The notes: generated by a model from the sequence alone, not told the origin. A DNA stretch of 64,000 nucleotides from Pseudomonas sp. LS-2 (GCF_003605735.1 NZ_QXTJ01000003.1:258280-322279); one strand, 5' to 3'; counted from the stretch's first letter, positions 20,402 through 29,436 are shown. Program-made: numbers and translations.

Positions 20402-20971
20402 ATGCCCCGGCCCCCTTGGCTCATGCTCTCGATCGCCCCGCTCATGGCGGGCTGCCTCAACTCACCTACCCCTCAAACGGCCCCCGATGCCGTGGAGTCG
20501 CTGGTTGCAGTGATCGAGCAGAGGCTGGACATTGCAAACGACGTTGCCGTGAGCAAGTGGTACAGCGGCAAGCCTGTGCAGGACAGTGATCGCGAGCGCC
20601 AGGTGATCCTCAATGCCGAGTCCCAAGCCCAGGCATTCAACCTGAACAGGGACGACGTCCACGCGTTCATGACCGCACAGATGGAAGCCAACAAGGTGGT
20701 GCAGTACGCGCGGATAGCCCAGTGGCACGAGAGCGGCCAGGCTCCCCAACCACCCGCTACCAGCCTGACGCAGGGCGTTCGCACCCGTCTGGATACGCTG
20801 CAACCGGATTTGATGCACAAGTACGCTGCGTTCCTGCCTTATGGCAGCAAGAGTGAATGCCAACGCTGGCTGCAGTCGACGACCAGACGCAAGGCCGCAG
20901 ACGCTGTCATGCTCAGCGGCTTGCAGCGTGCAACCGATGGCCTGTGCAAAACGGAGCAAAAGTCTGATTGA
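20402..20971 (+). CDS. Lipoprotein chorismate mutase (AroQ, gamma type)
   Basis: Chorismate mutase converts chorismate to prephenate. The 189-residue protein matches the exported AroQ-gamma class: VIEQRLDIANDVAVSKW and KPVQDSDRERQVI hold the conserved Arg41, Lys52 and Arg64 type residues, and the C-terminal half contains the extra helical region with two cysteines (Cys153 and Cys182 region) usual for secreted forms. The N-terminus MLSIAPLMAGC carries a lipobox, so Cys18 would be lipidated and the enzyme tethered in the periplasm. Gene lies between glnA and two DUF4124 genes and shares no obvious operon. Why a chorismate mutase should be outside the cytoplasm is not known. Confidence 0.82.
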   Translation: MPRPPWLMLSIAPLMAGCLNSPTPQTAPDAVESLVAVIEQRLDIANDVAVSKWYSGKPVQDSDRERQVILNAESQAQAFNLNRDDVHAFMTAQMEANKVVQYARIAQWHESGQAPQPPATSLTQGVRTRLDTLQPDLMHKYAAFLPYGSKSECQRWLQSTTRRKAADAVMLSGLQRATDGLCKTEQKSD

Positions 20972-21093
20972 TGCTGTGGGAGCGCGGATGAGACTACCGG
21001 TCCGGTTTTGCTCTATGCTGCCCCCTGTGCCTGGCGCTACTGCAGTAGCGCGGTGCGAGCTGTCGTTCTCCTGATCGTGGTACTGGAGTGTTC

Positions 21094-21621
21094 ATGCGTC
21101 AAAGTCTTGCCCTCGTCCTGCTGCTGTTTGCGTTGCCCGCCGTCGCGCAGATCTACAAATACACGGACGCCAACGGCAACACGGCATACAGCAATCAGCC
21201 GCCCAATGGGACCCAGGCCGAAACGGTCGATCTACCGCCACTCAACAGCGTGCAGACCGTCGCGCCAGCTCCAGCCCCGCCAATCCCTGCGCAAAATCAG
21301 AGTGAGCCACAACAGAACGCTGCGGCCTATCAGCTACTGGCACTGACCGACGTGCCCAATGGCGATGCGCTACGTGCCAATAACGGCACGTTCACCGTGG
21401 GGGTGGCGATTCAACCCCGCCTGCAACCCGGCCATCTGCTGCAGTTGATTCTGGACGGGAAGCCCTACGGCCAGCCTACCAACGTGCCCCGCCTCCAGCT
21501 CGTGGAACTGGACCGCGGCGAACACAGCCTGGCCGTACAGGTGCTGCAAGGGCCGGACTCCATCCAGCAAAGCCAGACGGTTTCCCTGACAGTGCAGCGA
21601 GTCCATGTCGGCAAGCCTTGA
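21094..21621 (+). CDS. DUF4124 exported protein
   Basis: A 175-residue exported protein. Residues 1 to about 18 are a signal peptide (ALVLLLFALPAVAQ) followed at once by the short DUF4124 module IYKYTDANGNTAYSNQPP, a beta-strand unit of unknown function common in Pseudomonas cell-envelope proteins. After a Pro/Ala-rich linker the second half (from about 85) looks like a beta-rich Ig-type domain (GTFTVGVAIQPRLQPGHLLQLILDG). The start at 21094 has TGGAG upstream. It overlaps the next, paralogous gene by 17 bp, so the two are one transcription unit. Confidence 0.85.
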   Translation: MRQSLALVLLLFALPAVAQIYKYTDANGNTAYSNQPPNGTQAETVDLPPLNSVQTVAPAPAPPIPAQNQSEPQQNAAAYQLLALTDVPNGDALRANNGTFTVGVAIQPRLQPGHLLQLILDGKPYGQPTNVPRLQLVELDRGEHSLAVQVLQGPDSIQQSQTVSLTVQRVHVGKP

Positions 21622-22261
21622 ATTCGCGAGACTGCGCGTGAGGCCAAGGGGCCTGCTGCTGTGCCTGCTGATGCTGATCGGCCAGCCGGCAATCGCCGAG
21701 GTCTACACCTACATCGATGCCGAGGGTAACCGGGTCTACACCGATCAACCTCGCCGCAATGCCAAGAAGGTCGACATCGCGCCGAGCAACCAGATGAACT
21801 CCGCGCCTCGTAAGTCAAGCCAGGCCTCCAGCGCCAAGCCCAGACCCGGTCCGCTGTTTCGGTACCAACTGCTGCGCATTCTTGCGCCTGAACCGGACAG
21901 CACCGTCCGCGATGTGCAGGGCAACCTGATCGTGACTGTCACCAATGACCCGCAGCTGCAACAGGGGCATCGCTATCGGCTTCTGCTGGACGGCAGCGCT
22001 CATGGAGAATTCGGTCGCAGTCCGGTTTTTTCCCTGACCAACATTGATCGCGGCACGCATCAGCTGTCGATCGAGATAGTCGACGAGTTCGGCCGAGTCG
22101 CCGAGCGAACGCCCAACCAACCCTTTCACATGATGCGTATTTCCCTGTCTCAGAAACGCCAGGCTCAGCCTTGCAAGACAGAAGAGTACGGCGTACGCCT
22201 CGAGTGTCCGATCAAAGACAAGCCCCCCGAAGAAGAAAGCAGCATCCTGCCGTTTCTCTGA
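21605..22261 (+). CDS. DUF4124 exported protein, paralogue of the preceding gene
   Basis: 218 residues with the same plan as its neighbour: signal segment (GLLLCLLMLIGQPAIA), DUF4124 module VYTYIDAEGNRVYTDQP, basic/serine linker, then a beta-rich domain with matching motifs (NLIVTVTNDPQLQQGHRYRLLLDG against GTFTVGVAIQPRLQPGHLLQLILDG), plus a C-terminal tail with two cysteines. The pair appears to be an ancient tandem duplication. The start codon is inside the previous gene; translation is likely coupled. Function unknown; location before ntrBC is conserved in memory for Pseudomonas, but I cannot verify it. Confidence 0.83.
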   Translation: MSASLEFARLRVRPRGLLLCLLMLIGQPAIAEVYTYIDAEGNRVYTDQPRRNAKKVDIAPSNQMNSAPRKSSQASSAKPRPGPLFRYQLLRILAPEPDSTVRDVQGNLIVTVTNDPQLQQGHRYRLLLDGSAHGEFGRSPVFSLTNIDRGTHQLSIEIVDEFGRVAERTPNQPFHMMRISLSQKRQAQPCKTEEYGVRLECPIKDKPPEEESSILPFL

Positions 22262-22568
22262 TGCCCGCCTCCAAAGCGTCTAAGCTCCATAATGGTGCAC
22301 AACCTGAACAACCATGCGCGTAAAATTCCCATTTTGGTTCACGAACGAGTCAAAGTTGTGCCCTCCTCGGGCTGGCTGTCCAAAAAAAGCCCGAAACGTC
22401 TCGCAGAACGCTTCTTTTCGGAGCCTTGGTTTGGTTCTTGCATTTTCTAACAAATAAGCAATGGACAGCCCGGTCTGAGCGGCTTTCCAAAGCTGGCGAA
22501 GACCAACCAGAGCCTGCATTCCTGGGCCCGCCCCGAGTGCAATGAGCCAAAAGAGGTCAACGAGATTC
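22262..22568. other. Non-coding gap before ntrB
   Basis: 307 bases with no convincing gene. One GGTGCAC half-site resembling an NtrC box lies at about 22294, but its partner half is absent. A long inverted pair, GGGCTGGCTGTCC near 22366 and GGACAGCCC near 22463, could fold around an 80-base loop. I see no sigma-54 promoter with correct spacing. Confidence 0.4.
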
Positions 22569-23654
22569 ATGACAATCAGCGATACGTTGCACCGACTGTT
22601 ACTCGACAACCTGACCACTGCCACGATTCTGCTCAACTCCGACCTGCGTCTGGAGTACATGAATCCGGCGGCCGAAATGCTGCTGGCCATCAGCGGTCAG
22701 CGCAGTCACGGACAGTTCATCAGTGAGCTGTTCACGGAATCGGCCGAAGCGCTTAGCTCGCTTCGTCAGGCAGTGGAACAGGCGCATCCGTTCACCAAGC
22801 GTGAAGCGATGCTGACGGCGCTCACCGGCCAGACGCTGACCGTGGACTACGCCGTGACACCGATCCTGTCCCAGGGCGAAACGATGCTGCTGCTGGAGGT
22901 ACACCCCCGTGATCGCCTGCTGCGCATCACCAAGGAAGAGGCTCAGCTGTCCAAACAGGAAACCACCAAGATGCTGGTGCGTGGCCTGGCTCACGAAATT
23001 AAGAATCCGCTGGGCGGGATTCGCGGTGCCGCTCAATTGCTGGCCCGCGAACTGCCGGAAGAAAGCCTCAAGGACTACACCAACGTCATCATCGAAGAAG
23101 CCGACCGCCTACGTAATCTGGTCGACCGGATGCTGGGCTCCAACAAGCTGCCTTCATTGGCAATGACCAATGTTCACGAAGTGCTGGAGCGCGTCTGCAG
23201 CCTGGTCGAAGCCGAAAGCCAGGGCTGCATCACTTTGGTGCGCGATTATGACCCGTCCATTCCCGATGTGTTGATCGACCGCGAGCAGATGATTCAGGCC
23301 GTGCTCAATATCGTGCGTAATGCCATGCAGGCCATCAGCGGGCAAAACGAACTTCGCCTGGGTCGCATCAGTCTGCGCACCCGCGCCATGCGCCAGTTCA
23401 CGATTGGCCACGTGCGCCATCGCCTGGTGAGCAAGATCGAAATCATCGATAACGGTCCCGGCATTCCGCCGGAACTACAGGAAACCATTTTTTACCCTAT
23501 GGTCAGTGGCCGCCCGGACGGTACCGGGCTAGGCCTTGCCATCACCCAGAACATCATCAGTCAGCACCAGGGGCTGATCGAGTGTGACAGCCATCCTGGC
23601 CACACAACTTTCTCGATCTTCTTGCCGCTGGAACAAGGAGCAGCTTCGACATGA
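22569..23654 (+). CDS. ntrB: Nitrogen sensor histidine kinase NtrB (NRII)
   Basis: Cytosolic sensor kinase/phosphatase that, with PII, sets the phosphorylation of NtrC according to nitrogen supply. 361 residues: N-terminal PAS domain (about 10-120; LRLEYMNPAAEMLL), DHp helix pair with the phosphorylated His142 in RGLAHEIKNPLGG, and an HATPase domain with N box (VLNIVRNAMQA), G1 (DNGPGIP) and G2 (GRPDGTGLGLAIT). No membrane segments, as expected. The start at 22569 (MTISDTLHRLL) fits family N-termini. Its stop overlaps ntrC by 4 bp (ATGA). Confidence 0.97.
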   Translation: MTISDTLHRLLLDNLTTATILLNSDLRLEYMNPAAEMLLAISGQRSHGQFISELFTESAEALSSLRQAVEQAHPFTKREAMLTALTGQTLTVDYAVTPILSQGETMLLLEVHPRDRLLRITKEEAQLSKQETTKMLVRGLAHEIKNPLGGIRGAAQLLARELPEESLKDYTNVIIEEADRLRNLVDRMLGSNKLPSLAMTNVHEVLERVCSLVEAESQGCITLVRDYDPSIPDVLIDREQMIQAVLNIVRNAMQAISGQNELRLGRISLRTRAMRQFTIGHVRHRLVSKIEIIDNGPGIPPELQETIFYPMVSGRPDGTGLGLAITQNIISQHQGLIECDSHPGHTTFSIFLPLEQGAAST

Positions 23655-25087
23655 GCCGTAGTGAAACTGTCTGGATCGTCGATGACGACCGTTCCATCCG
23701 CTGGGTATTGGAAAAGGCCTTGCAGCAAGAAGGCATGACCACACAAAGCTTCGACAGCGCCGATGGCGTGATGAGTCGCCTGGCCCGCCAGCAACCGGAC
23801 GTGATCATTTCCGACATTCGCATGCCCGGCGCAAGCGGGCTGGACTTGCTGGCGCGTATTCGCGAGCAGCACCCGCGACTGCCCGTCATCATCATGACCG
23901 CACACTCGGACCTGGACAGCGCCGTGGCCTCGTATCAGGGCGGCGCCTTCGAATACCTGCCCAAGCCTTTCGATGTGGACGAGGCCGTTTCACTGGTCAA
24001 ACGCGCCAACCAGCATGCCCAGGAACAACAGGGCATGGACGTTGCGCCAACGCTGACCCGCACGCCGGAAATCATCGGTGAAGCACCAGCGATGCAGGAA
24101 GTGTTTCGCGCCATTGGGCGTCTGAGCCACTCCAACATCACGGTGCTGATCAACGGGGAATCGGGGACGGGTAAAGAGCTGGTCGCTCATGCGCTACATC
24201 GCCACAGCCCTCGTTCGGCCTCGCCGTTCATTGCGCTGAACATGGCAGCGATTCCGAAGGACCTGATGGAATCCGAACTGTTCGGCCATGAAAAAGGTGC
24301 GTTCACCGGGGCAGCCAACCTGCGTCGTGGTCGTTTCGAACAAGCCGATGGCGGCACGCTGTTTCTCGATGAAATCGGTGATATGCCTGCGGACACCCAG
24401 ACCCGTCTGTTGCGTGTACTGGCCGATGGCGAGTTCTACCGCGTCGGCGGTCATGTGCCGGTCAAGGTCGACGTACGCATCATCGCGGCGACTCATCAGA
24501 ACCTGGAAACTTTGGTACAGGCGGGTAAGTTTCGCGAAGACTTGTTCCACCGTCTGAACGTGATCCGCATCCACATCCCGCGCCTGTCGGATCGTCGCGA
24601 AGACATTCCGACCCTCGCCAGGCACTTTCTCAGCCGCGCCGCGCAAGAGCTGGCGGTGGAGCCGAAACTGCTCAAGGCCGAGACAGAGGAATACCTCAAG
24701 CATCTGCCATGGCCGGGCAACGTGCGTCAGTTGGAAAACACCTGCCGCTGGATCACGGTCATGGCTTCGGGCCGCGAAGTGCATATCAGCGACCTGCCGC
24801 CTGAACTGCTGAGCCTGCCGCAGGACGCGGCACCGGTCACCAACTGGGAACAAGCCCTGCGCCAGTGGGCCGACCAGGCATTGGCTCGGGGTCAGTCCAG
24901 CCTGCTGGACAGCGCGGTGCCAACGTTCGAGCGCATCATGATCGAAACCGCGCTGAAGCACACCGCAGGCCGCCGTCGCGACGCTGCTGTGCTGCTGGGC
25001 TGGGGCCGCAACACCTTGACCCGCAAGATCAAGGAGTTGGGCATGAAGATCGATGGTGGGGATGATGATGAAGGGGATGAGGGTTAA
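23651..25087 (+). CDS. ntrC: Nitrogen response regulator NtrC (NRI)
   Basis: Sigma-54 activator for nitrogen-scavenging genes. 478 residues: receiver domain with phospho-acceptor Asp55 (IISDIRMPG), AAA+ domain with Walker A GESGTGKE (169-176), the sigma-54-contacting GAFTGA loop (216-221) and Walker B FLDEIGD, and a C-terminal Fis-type helix-turn-helix (RRRDAAVLLGWGRNTLTRKI). All key residues are present. It is translationally coupled to ntrB. The glnA promoter at 18695 is an expected target. Confidence 0.98.
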   Translation: MSRSETVWIVDDDRSIRWVLEKALQQEGMTTQSFDSADGVMSRLARQQPDVIISDIRMPGASGLDLLARIREQHPRLPVIIMTAHSDLDSAVASYQGGAFEYLPKPFDVDEAVSLVKRANQHAQEQQGMDVAPTLTRTPEIIGEAPAMQEVFRAIGRLSHSNITVLINGESGTGKELVAHALHRHSPRSASPFIALNMAAIPKDLMESELFGHEKGAFTGAANLRRGRFEQADGGTLFLDEIGDMPADTQTRLLRVLADGEFYRVGGHVPVKVDVRIIAATHQNLETLVQAGKFREDLFHRLNVIRIHIPRLSDRREDIPTLARHFLSRAAQELAVEPKLLKAETEEYLKHLPWPGNVRQLENTCRWITVMASGREVHISDLPPELLSLPQDAAPVTNWEQALRQWADQALARGQSSLLDSAVPTFERIMIETALKHTAGRRRDAAVLLGWGRNTLTRKIKELGMKIDGGDDDEGDEG

Positions 25088-25112
25088 GACTCTCTAAGTC
25101 GCACCTCTTTAT

Positions 25113-25201
25113 CTGTAGGAGCGCTTGCCCGCGATAGCGCCGTGTCAGCCGATAGATTGATCGCAGATCGATTGCAATCGCGGGCAAGCGCGCTCCTACA
25201 G
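25113..25201. repeat. REP inverted pair (family A)
   Basis: CTGTAGGAGCGCTTGCCCGCG and CGCGGGCAAGCGCGCTCCTAC facing each other with a 40-base spacer, between the convergent ntrC and aldo/keto reductase genes. The left arm lacks one CG dinucleotide. Confidence 0.92.
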
Positions 25202-25224
25202 GCCCGTCGTCATCCGGAGTGGAG

Positions 25225-26262
25225 TCACTCAGCCGACGACGGCTTCTCCCAAAGATTGATACCGCCCTCGACCGCGAACCGGTCGATTTCAGCCAGTTCT
25301 TCCTTGCTGAACTCAAGGTTGTCCAGCGCGGCAACGTTTTCGACGATTTGCTCGGGACGGCTCGCACCAATCAACGCCGAGGTCACTCGCGGATCCCGCA
25401 GTGTCCATGCGAGCGCCATCTGCGCCAGGCTCTGACCACGACGTTTGGCGATTTCATTCAGCGCACGCACATGTTCGATGTTCTGCTCGGACAGATGCGA
25501 GGCCTGCAACGAACCACCGCCCGGACGATTGACCCGCGCATCCTTGGGAATGCCATTCAGGTATTTGTCTGACAGCAATCCTTGCGCCAGGGCCGTGAAA
25601 GCAATGACGCCCGAACCCAGCTCTTCAGTGGTGTCCAGCAGATCCTTTTCGACCCAGCGATTGAGCAGGTTGTAAGCCGGTTGATGGATCAGCAGCGGGA
25701 CTTTCCACTCTTTCAGCAGGCCGGCGATTTCGCGCGTCTTGGCCCCTGAATACGAAGAGATGCCGATGTACAGTGCCTTGCCTTGCTGCACCGCGGTGGC
25801 GAGTGCGCTGGCGGTTTCCTCCAGCGGTGTGTCTGGATCGAAGCGGTGGGAATAGAAGATGTCCACATAATCCAGGCCCATGCGCTGCAGGCTCTGATCG
25901 AGACTGGCGAGCACATATTTGCGCGAGCCGCCGCCCTGCCCGTACGGCCCCGGCCACATGTCCCAGCCCGCCTTGGTGGAAATGATCAACTCGTCGCGGT
26001 ACTGCTTGAAGTCTTCACGCAGCAAACGGCCGAAGTTGATCTCCGCGCTGCCGTAGGGCGGGCCGTAGTTGTTGGCCAGGTCGAAGTGATTGATGCCCAG
26101 GTCGAACGCGGTGCGCAGCATCGCTCGCTGGGTGTCCATCGGCGTACTGTCGCCGAAATTGTGCCACAGGCCCATCGACAAGGCTGGCAGCACCAGGCCG
26201 CTACGACCCACACGACGGTAGGGAACGCGTTCATAACGGTTTTCAGCAGCAATGTAAGCCAT
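25225..26262 (-). CDS. Aldo/keto reductase, YghZ-like
   Basis: An NADPH-dependent oxidoreductase of the TIM-barrel AKR family, closely resembling E. coli YghZ, which reduces L-glyceraldehyde-3-phosphate and methylglyoxal. 345 residues; catalytic tetrad seen as Asp in FDLANNYGPP, the Tyr in the same segment, Lys in STKAGWD and His in YSHRFD. The C-terminal LIGASRPEQIVEN binds the cofactor phosphate. A good site (AGAGGA) precedes the ATG. It is divergent from the LysR gene, which may control it. The physiological substrate is uncertain. Confidence 0.9.
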   Translation of the reverse strand: MAYIAAENRYERVPYRRVGRSGLVLPALSMGLWHNFGDSTPMDTQRAMLRTAFDLGINHFDLANNYGPPYGSAEINFGRLLREDFKQYRDELIISTKAGWDMWPGPYGQGGGSRKYVLASLDQSLQRMGLDYVDIFYSHRFDPDTPLEETASALATAVQQGKALYIGISSYSGAKTREIAGLLKEWKVPLLIHQPAYNLLNRWVEKDLLDTTEELGSGVIAFTALAQGLLSDKYLNGIPKDARVNRPGGGSLQASHLSEQNIEHVRALNEIAKRRGQSLAQMALAWTLRDPRVTSALIGASRPEQIVENVAALDNLEFSKEELAEIDRFAVEGGINLWEKPSSAE

Positions 26263-26394
26263 GCAATCCTCTCTTCTTGTCTGTTGCCAAAGGAGCGATA
26301 AGAAGCGCCAATGGATAAGCGGTAAAGCGAGTATATTCAGCGCTCCGGGTAGCAGAAAAATGCTTTATTCCTTTGGCTGACATCGGTTTCTGAT

Positions 26395-27243
26395 ATGGAT
26401 ATTCGTCAACTCAACGCCTTTATCGCGGTGTTCGAGGAGCGCAACATCACCTCGGCGGCGCAACGTCTTTTCACCAGCCAGCCGACCCTCTCGGTCACGA
26501 TTCGCCAGCTTGAAGAGGCCTTGGGCACGACGTTATTCCAGCGCCTGCCGCGCGGTGTCGAGGTTACCGATGACGCGCGCACGCTTTATCCACAGGCGCG
26601 CAGATTACTGGCAGAAGCTCACGCACTGGGCAGCCAGTTTCGTCAGCGTAATGACCGGCTCACGCTGGAGTTGGGTGTCGAGAGTGAAATTGCGGCCAGT
26701 CATCTGGAGTCGTTTCTGGAGACGGCTTATCGAGTCGTGCCGAATCTGCTGCTCAATCTACAGGAGGGTTGCAGCGGTGATGCGCGGCTTTCAGTAGAGG
26801 AAGATTGCTGCGAGGACGAGCTGTTTCTCCCGCTGTGGGAAGAACCCTTTGTGCTGGCGCTGGCAGCCCGTCATCCGCTGGCGGCGCGGACCCGTCTGGA
26901 CGAAGCCGATCTTGCGAGCGTGCAGTGGATCACTTGCCCTTCCCATCCCTCTCACCAGCGCCTGATGGAGTTGTATAACCGCAGCATGGGCTCGGTGGTT
27001 GCTACAGCGGGTTCGATGACACTGACGCTGCGCCTGGTCGCGGCAGGCGCGGGGGTGGCGATGCTGCCTCAATCCATGGCCGATCATCACGCAGGCGTCA
27101 TCACTCGCCCTGCGCGCACGCCCAAACTCATTCGCAGGGTTGGCCTGTGTTATTCCGCCCAGGCGCTGGATAAGCCCGCGCTCCGACTGCTGCATGGGCA
27201 TTTGCAGGACAGTCCGGCCCTCAAAACCGTGACGGCTCTGTAG
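26395..27243 (+). CDS. LysR-family transcriptional regulator
   Basis: 282 residues with an N-terminal winged helix-turn-helix (residues 1-60; NAFIAVFEERNITSAAQRLF, then QPTLSVTIRQLEEALG) and a periplasmic-binding-like effector domain. It is a little shorter than the usual 295-310 residues; the effector domain between about 95 and 130 looks compact. The divergent neighbour, the aldo/keto reductase, is its most likely target. Its TAG stop codon is formed by the first bases of a REP element (TGTAGC at 27240). Confidence 0.93.
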   Translation: MDIRQLNAFIAVFEERNITSAAQRLFTSQPTLSVTIRQLEEALGTTLFQRLPRGVEVTDDARTLYPQARRLLAEAHALGSQFRQRNDRLTLELGVESEIAASHLESFLETAYRVVPNLLLNLQEGCSGDARLSVEEDCCEDELFLPLWEEPFVLALAARHPLAARTRLDEADLASVQWITCPSHPSHQRLMELYNRSMGSVVATAGSMTLTLRLVAAGAGVAMLPQSMADHHAGVITRPARTPKLIRRVGLCYSAQALDKPALRLLHGHLQDSPALKTVTAL

Positions 27244-27307
27244 CGGTCCGGCTTGCCAGCGGTGGCGAACTTGCAGACGCATCCGCTGGCAAGCCATGCT
27301 GCTACAG
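27239..27307. repeat. REP inverted pair (family B)
   Basis: CTGTAGCGGTCCGGCTTGCC and GGCAAGCCATGCTGCTACAG. The left arm overlaps the last two codons and the stop of the LysR gene. Confidence 0.88.
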
Positions 27308-27327
27308 CACAGAACTCTCTCTAACCC

Positions 27328-29322
27328 TCAACGCACCAGATGCAAGAACTGCATATGCCGCTCGTACTGATCGAGGATGTCGTTGATTACCTGCTCTTTC
27401 GTGTAACCCACCAGATCGTAATCCTGACTGCCCTCGCTCAAATGAACCTCGGCGCGGTAGTAACGCCGGTTGTTCAGCTGTTTGGAGCCCATGCCTGCGC
27501 GCGCGAACGAAGGTGTGAAATAGCCGCGCATGGCCACCTGATAGATGAAAGGCCGTTCCTCGCCGTGCCCGATTTCCAGGCTGACCGTGTGGTTGGTCGG
27601 GTCCGGTTGAGTGACCACGCTCAAGCCCTTTTCGACGAACACTGCCGTCACCTCTTCAATGGCCGGACGCACGGTCTGGTCGAGAAAACGGTACACCTCG
27701 TCACGGGACGGGAAATGCACGGCCTGGCTCAACCGCTGACGCCAGCCTCCACGTCGCGATCCCGAGACGGGAGCCAGCGAATACAGCTGCGCAATCTGGC
27801 GCTGGGACTCCATGTGAAACGCCTTGTGCAAGCCCCACATCATGGTCAGCAAGATCAGGGAAAACGGCAGCGAGGTCAGTACCACTGCGGATTTCAACGC
27901 ATCGATGCTGCCGGAAAACAGCAGTCCGCTGGTGATCAGTGCAGTCATCACACCCCAGAACACCCGCAGCCACTTCGGCCCGTCTTCATCCGGGCTGCCG
28001 CCCTTGGCCGAAAGTGTGGACAGCACGACGGTTCCCGAATCGGCCGAGGTGACGAAGAACACGAAGCTGATGAACACCGTGACCGCGATGACGGTTTTGC
28101 TCCACGGGTAGTTTTGCAGCATCAGGTACAGCGTCATGGAAGGGTCATCGATGGCCGATTGCCCCAGCGCCGTCATGCCATGGTTGAGCACCTGGTCAAT
28201 CGCGCTGTTGCCGAAAATCGACATCCACGCCAGGGTGAAACCCAAGGGAATCAGCAGTACGCCGCAGACGAACTCGCGGATGGTACGGCCTCGGGAAATG
28301 CGCGCGATGAACAGCCCCACGAACGGCGACCAGGCAATCCACCAGGCCCAGTAGAACACTGTCCAGCCGCCCAGCCAGTCACTCGGGGCGTTGTAGGCAT
28401 AGACGTCGAAACTCTTGGTCGGCAGCGCGCCCAGGTAATCGCCGATGTTTTGCACAAGGGTGTTGAGCAAATGTTGGGTAGGCCCGGCGAACAGCACGAA
28501 CAGCAACAGGGCACAGGCCAGCAGCATGTTGATGTCGGACATCACGCGCACGCCCTTATCGACGCCTGCCACGGCCACCAGAATCGCGGCCCCCATCATC
28601 AGCGTGATCAGACCGACCTGAACCCACTGGGTGTGCGGGACGTTGAACAGGTAATCCAGCCCCGAGTTGAGGTGCAGCACGCCAAAACCCATGTCGGCGC
28701 CGAGGCCGAAAATCGTGGCGATGATGCCGAACCCATCGACGGCGTAACCGATAGGGCCATTGATGCGTTTGCCGATCAGCGGATACAGCGCTGAACGCAG
28801 TGCCAGCGGCAGGTTGTGTCGATAGGCGAAGTAAGCCAGCGCCATGCCGACGAAAGCGAACACGCCCCAACCGTGCAGGCCCCAGTGCAGAAACAGTAGC
28901 TGCATGGCCTGACGCGCCGCTTCGGTGGTGCCGGCCTCGCCTTGTGGCGGTTGCATCAGGTGAGTCAATGGCTCCGAGACACAGAAGAAAAACAGCGTGA
29001 TGCTGATACCGGCAGCGAACAACATGCCCGCCCACGACAGGTAGCTGAATTCGGGCTCGTCGTGATCGGCGCCGAGTTTGATCTTGCCGTACCCGGAAAT
29101 CGCAGTGACCACTACGAACACCAAGTACAACGTCATGGCCAGCATGTAATACCAGCCCACTGTATTGGCCGCCCAGTTCTGCGCGGCGAGCAGCCACTGG
29201 CCTGCTGCTCCAGGGAAGCTGATAACCACCAGCCCAAAAATCAGAATGAAGGTGGCGGCAAAGTAGAAAACGGGAGCGTTCATGCGCACCGGCGCGCTAT
29301 TTTGCGCGCTCGGAACATTCAT
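27328..29322 (-). CDS. betT: High-affinity choline transporter BetT (BCCT family)
   Basis: An inner-membrane proton- or sodium-driven choline importer. 664 residues with about twelve transmembrane segments and the family signature in TVFYWAWWIAWSPFVGLFIA, followed by a long cytosolic C-terminal tail of about 140 residues that in BetT proteins senses osmotic state. GISITLFFFCVSEPL is the conserved TM3/4 region. The start is chosen at MNVPSAQNS; a second ATG (MNAPVFYF) 13 codons on and an upstream one at 29361 are alternatives. A perfect BetI-type operator lies 101 bp upstream. Choline could be supplied by PchP (9541). Confidence 0.93.
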   Translation of the reverse strand: MNVPSAQNSAPVRMNAPVFYFAATFILIFGLVVISFPGAAGQWLLAAQNWAANTVGWYYMLAMTLYLVFVVVTAISGYGKIKLGADHDEPEFSYLSWAGMLFAAGISITLFFFCVSEPLTHLMQPPQGEAGTTEAARQAMQLLFLHWGLHGWGVFAFVGMALAYFAYRHNLPLALRSALYPLIGKRINGPIGYAVDGFGIIATIFGLGADMGFGVLHLNSGLDYLFNVPHTQWVQVGLITLMMGAAILVAVAGVDKGVRVMSDINMLLACALLLFVLFAGPTQHLLNTLVQNIGDYLGALPTKSFDVYAYNAPSDWLGGWTVFYWAWWIAWSPFVGLFIARISRGRTIREFVCGVLLIPLGFTLAWMSIFGNSAIDQVLNHGMTALGQSAIDDPSMTLYLMLQNYPWSKTVIAVTVFISFVFFVTSADSGTVVLSTLSAKGGSPDEDGPKWLRVFWGVMTALITSGLLFSGSIDALKSAVVLTSLPFSLILLTMMWGLHKAFHMESQRQIAQLYSLAPVSGSRRGGWRQRLSQAVHFPSRDEVYRFLDQTVRPAIEEVTAVFVEKGLSVVTQPDPTNHTVSLEIGHGEERPFIYQVAMRGYFTPSFARAGMGSKQLNNRRYYRAEVHLSEGSQDYDLVGYTKEQVINDILDQYERHMQFLHLVR

Positions 29323-29422
29323 GAGAAGACCGCCTGGTGGGCGGTAGAAACGTTCATGCAAGGCTGATACGGCAAGGGTAAGCCTCCTGATGTGAGGGGC
29401 AGCGAACCACCGGTTTAACTTG

Positions 29423-29436
29423 ATTGAACGTTCAAT
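29423..29436. promoter_or_regulatory. BetI-like operator upstream of betT
   Basis: ATTGAACGTTCAAT is a perfect 14-bp palindrome, embedded in TTGATTGAACGTTCAATTAA. It matches the target type known for the choline-sensing TetR repressor BetI in front of bet genes. BetI itself is not encoded in the window, so control would be from elsewhere on the chromosome. Confidence 0.8.

Noticed and set aside
22290..22320. NtrC site in front of ntrB
   Set aside because: Only one GGTGCAC half is present and no correctly spaced sigma-54 promoter follows.
27340..28794. Open frame of 484 codons opposite betT
   Set aside because: Charged, His/Gln-rich shadow of a membrane protein gene.
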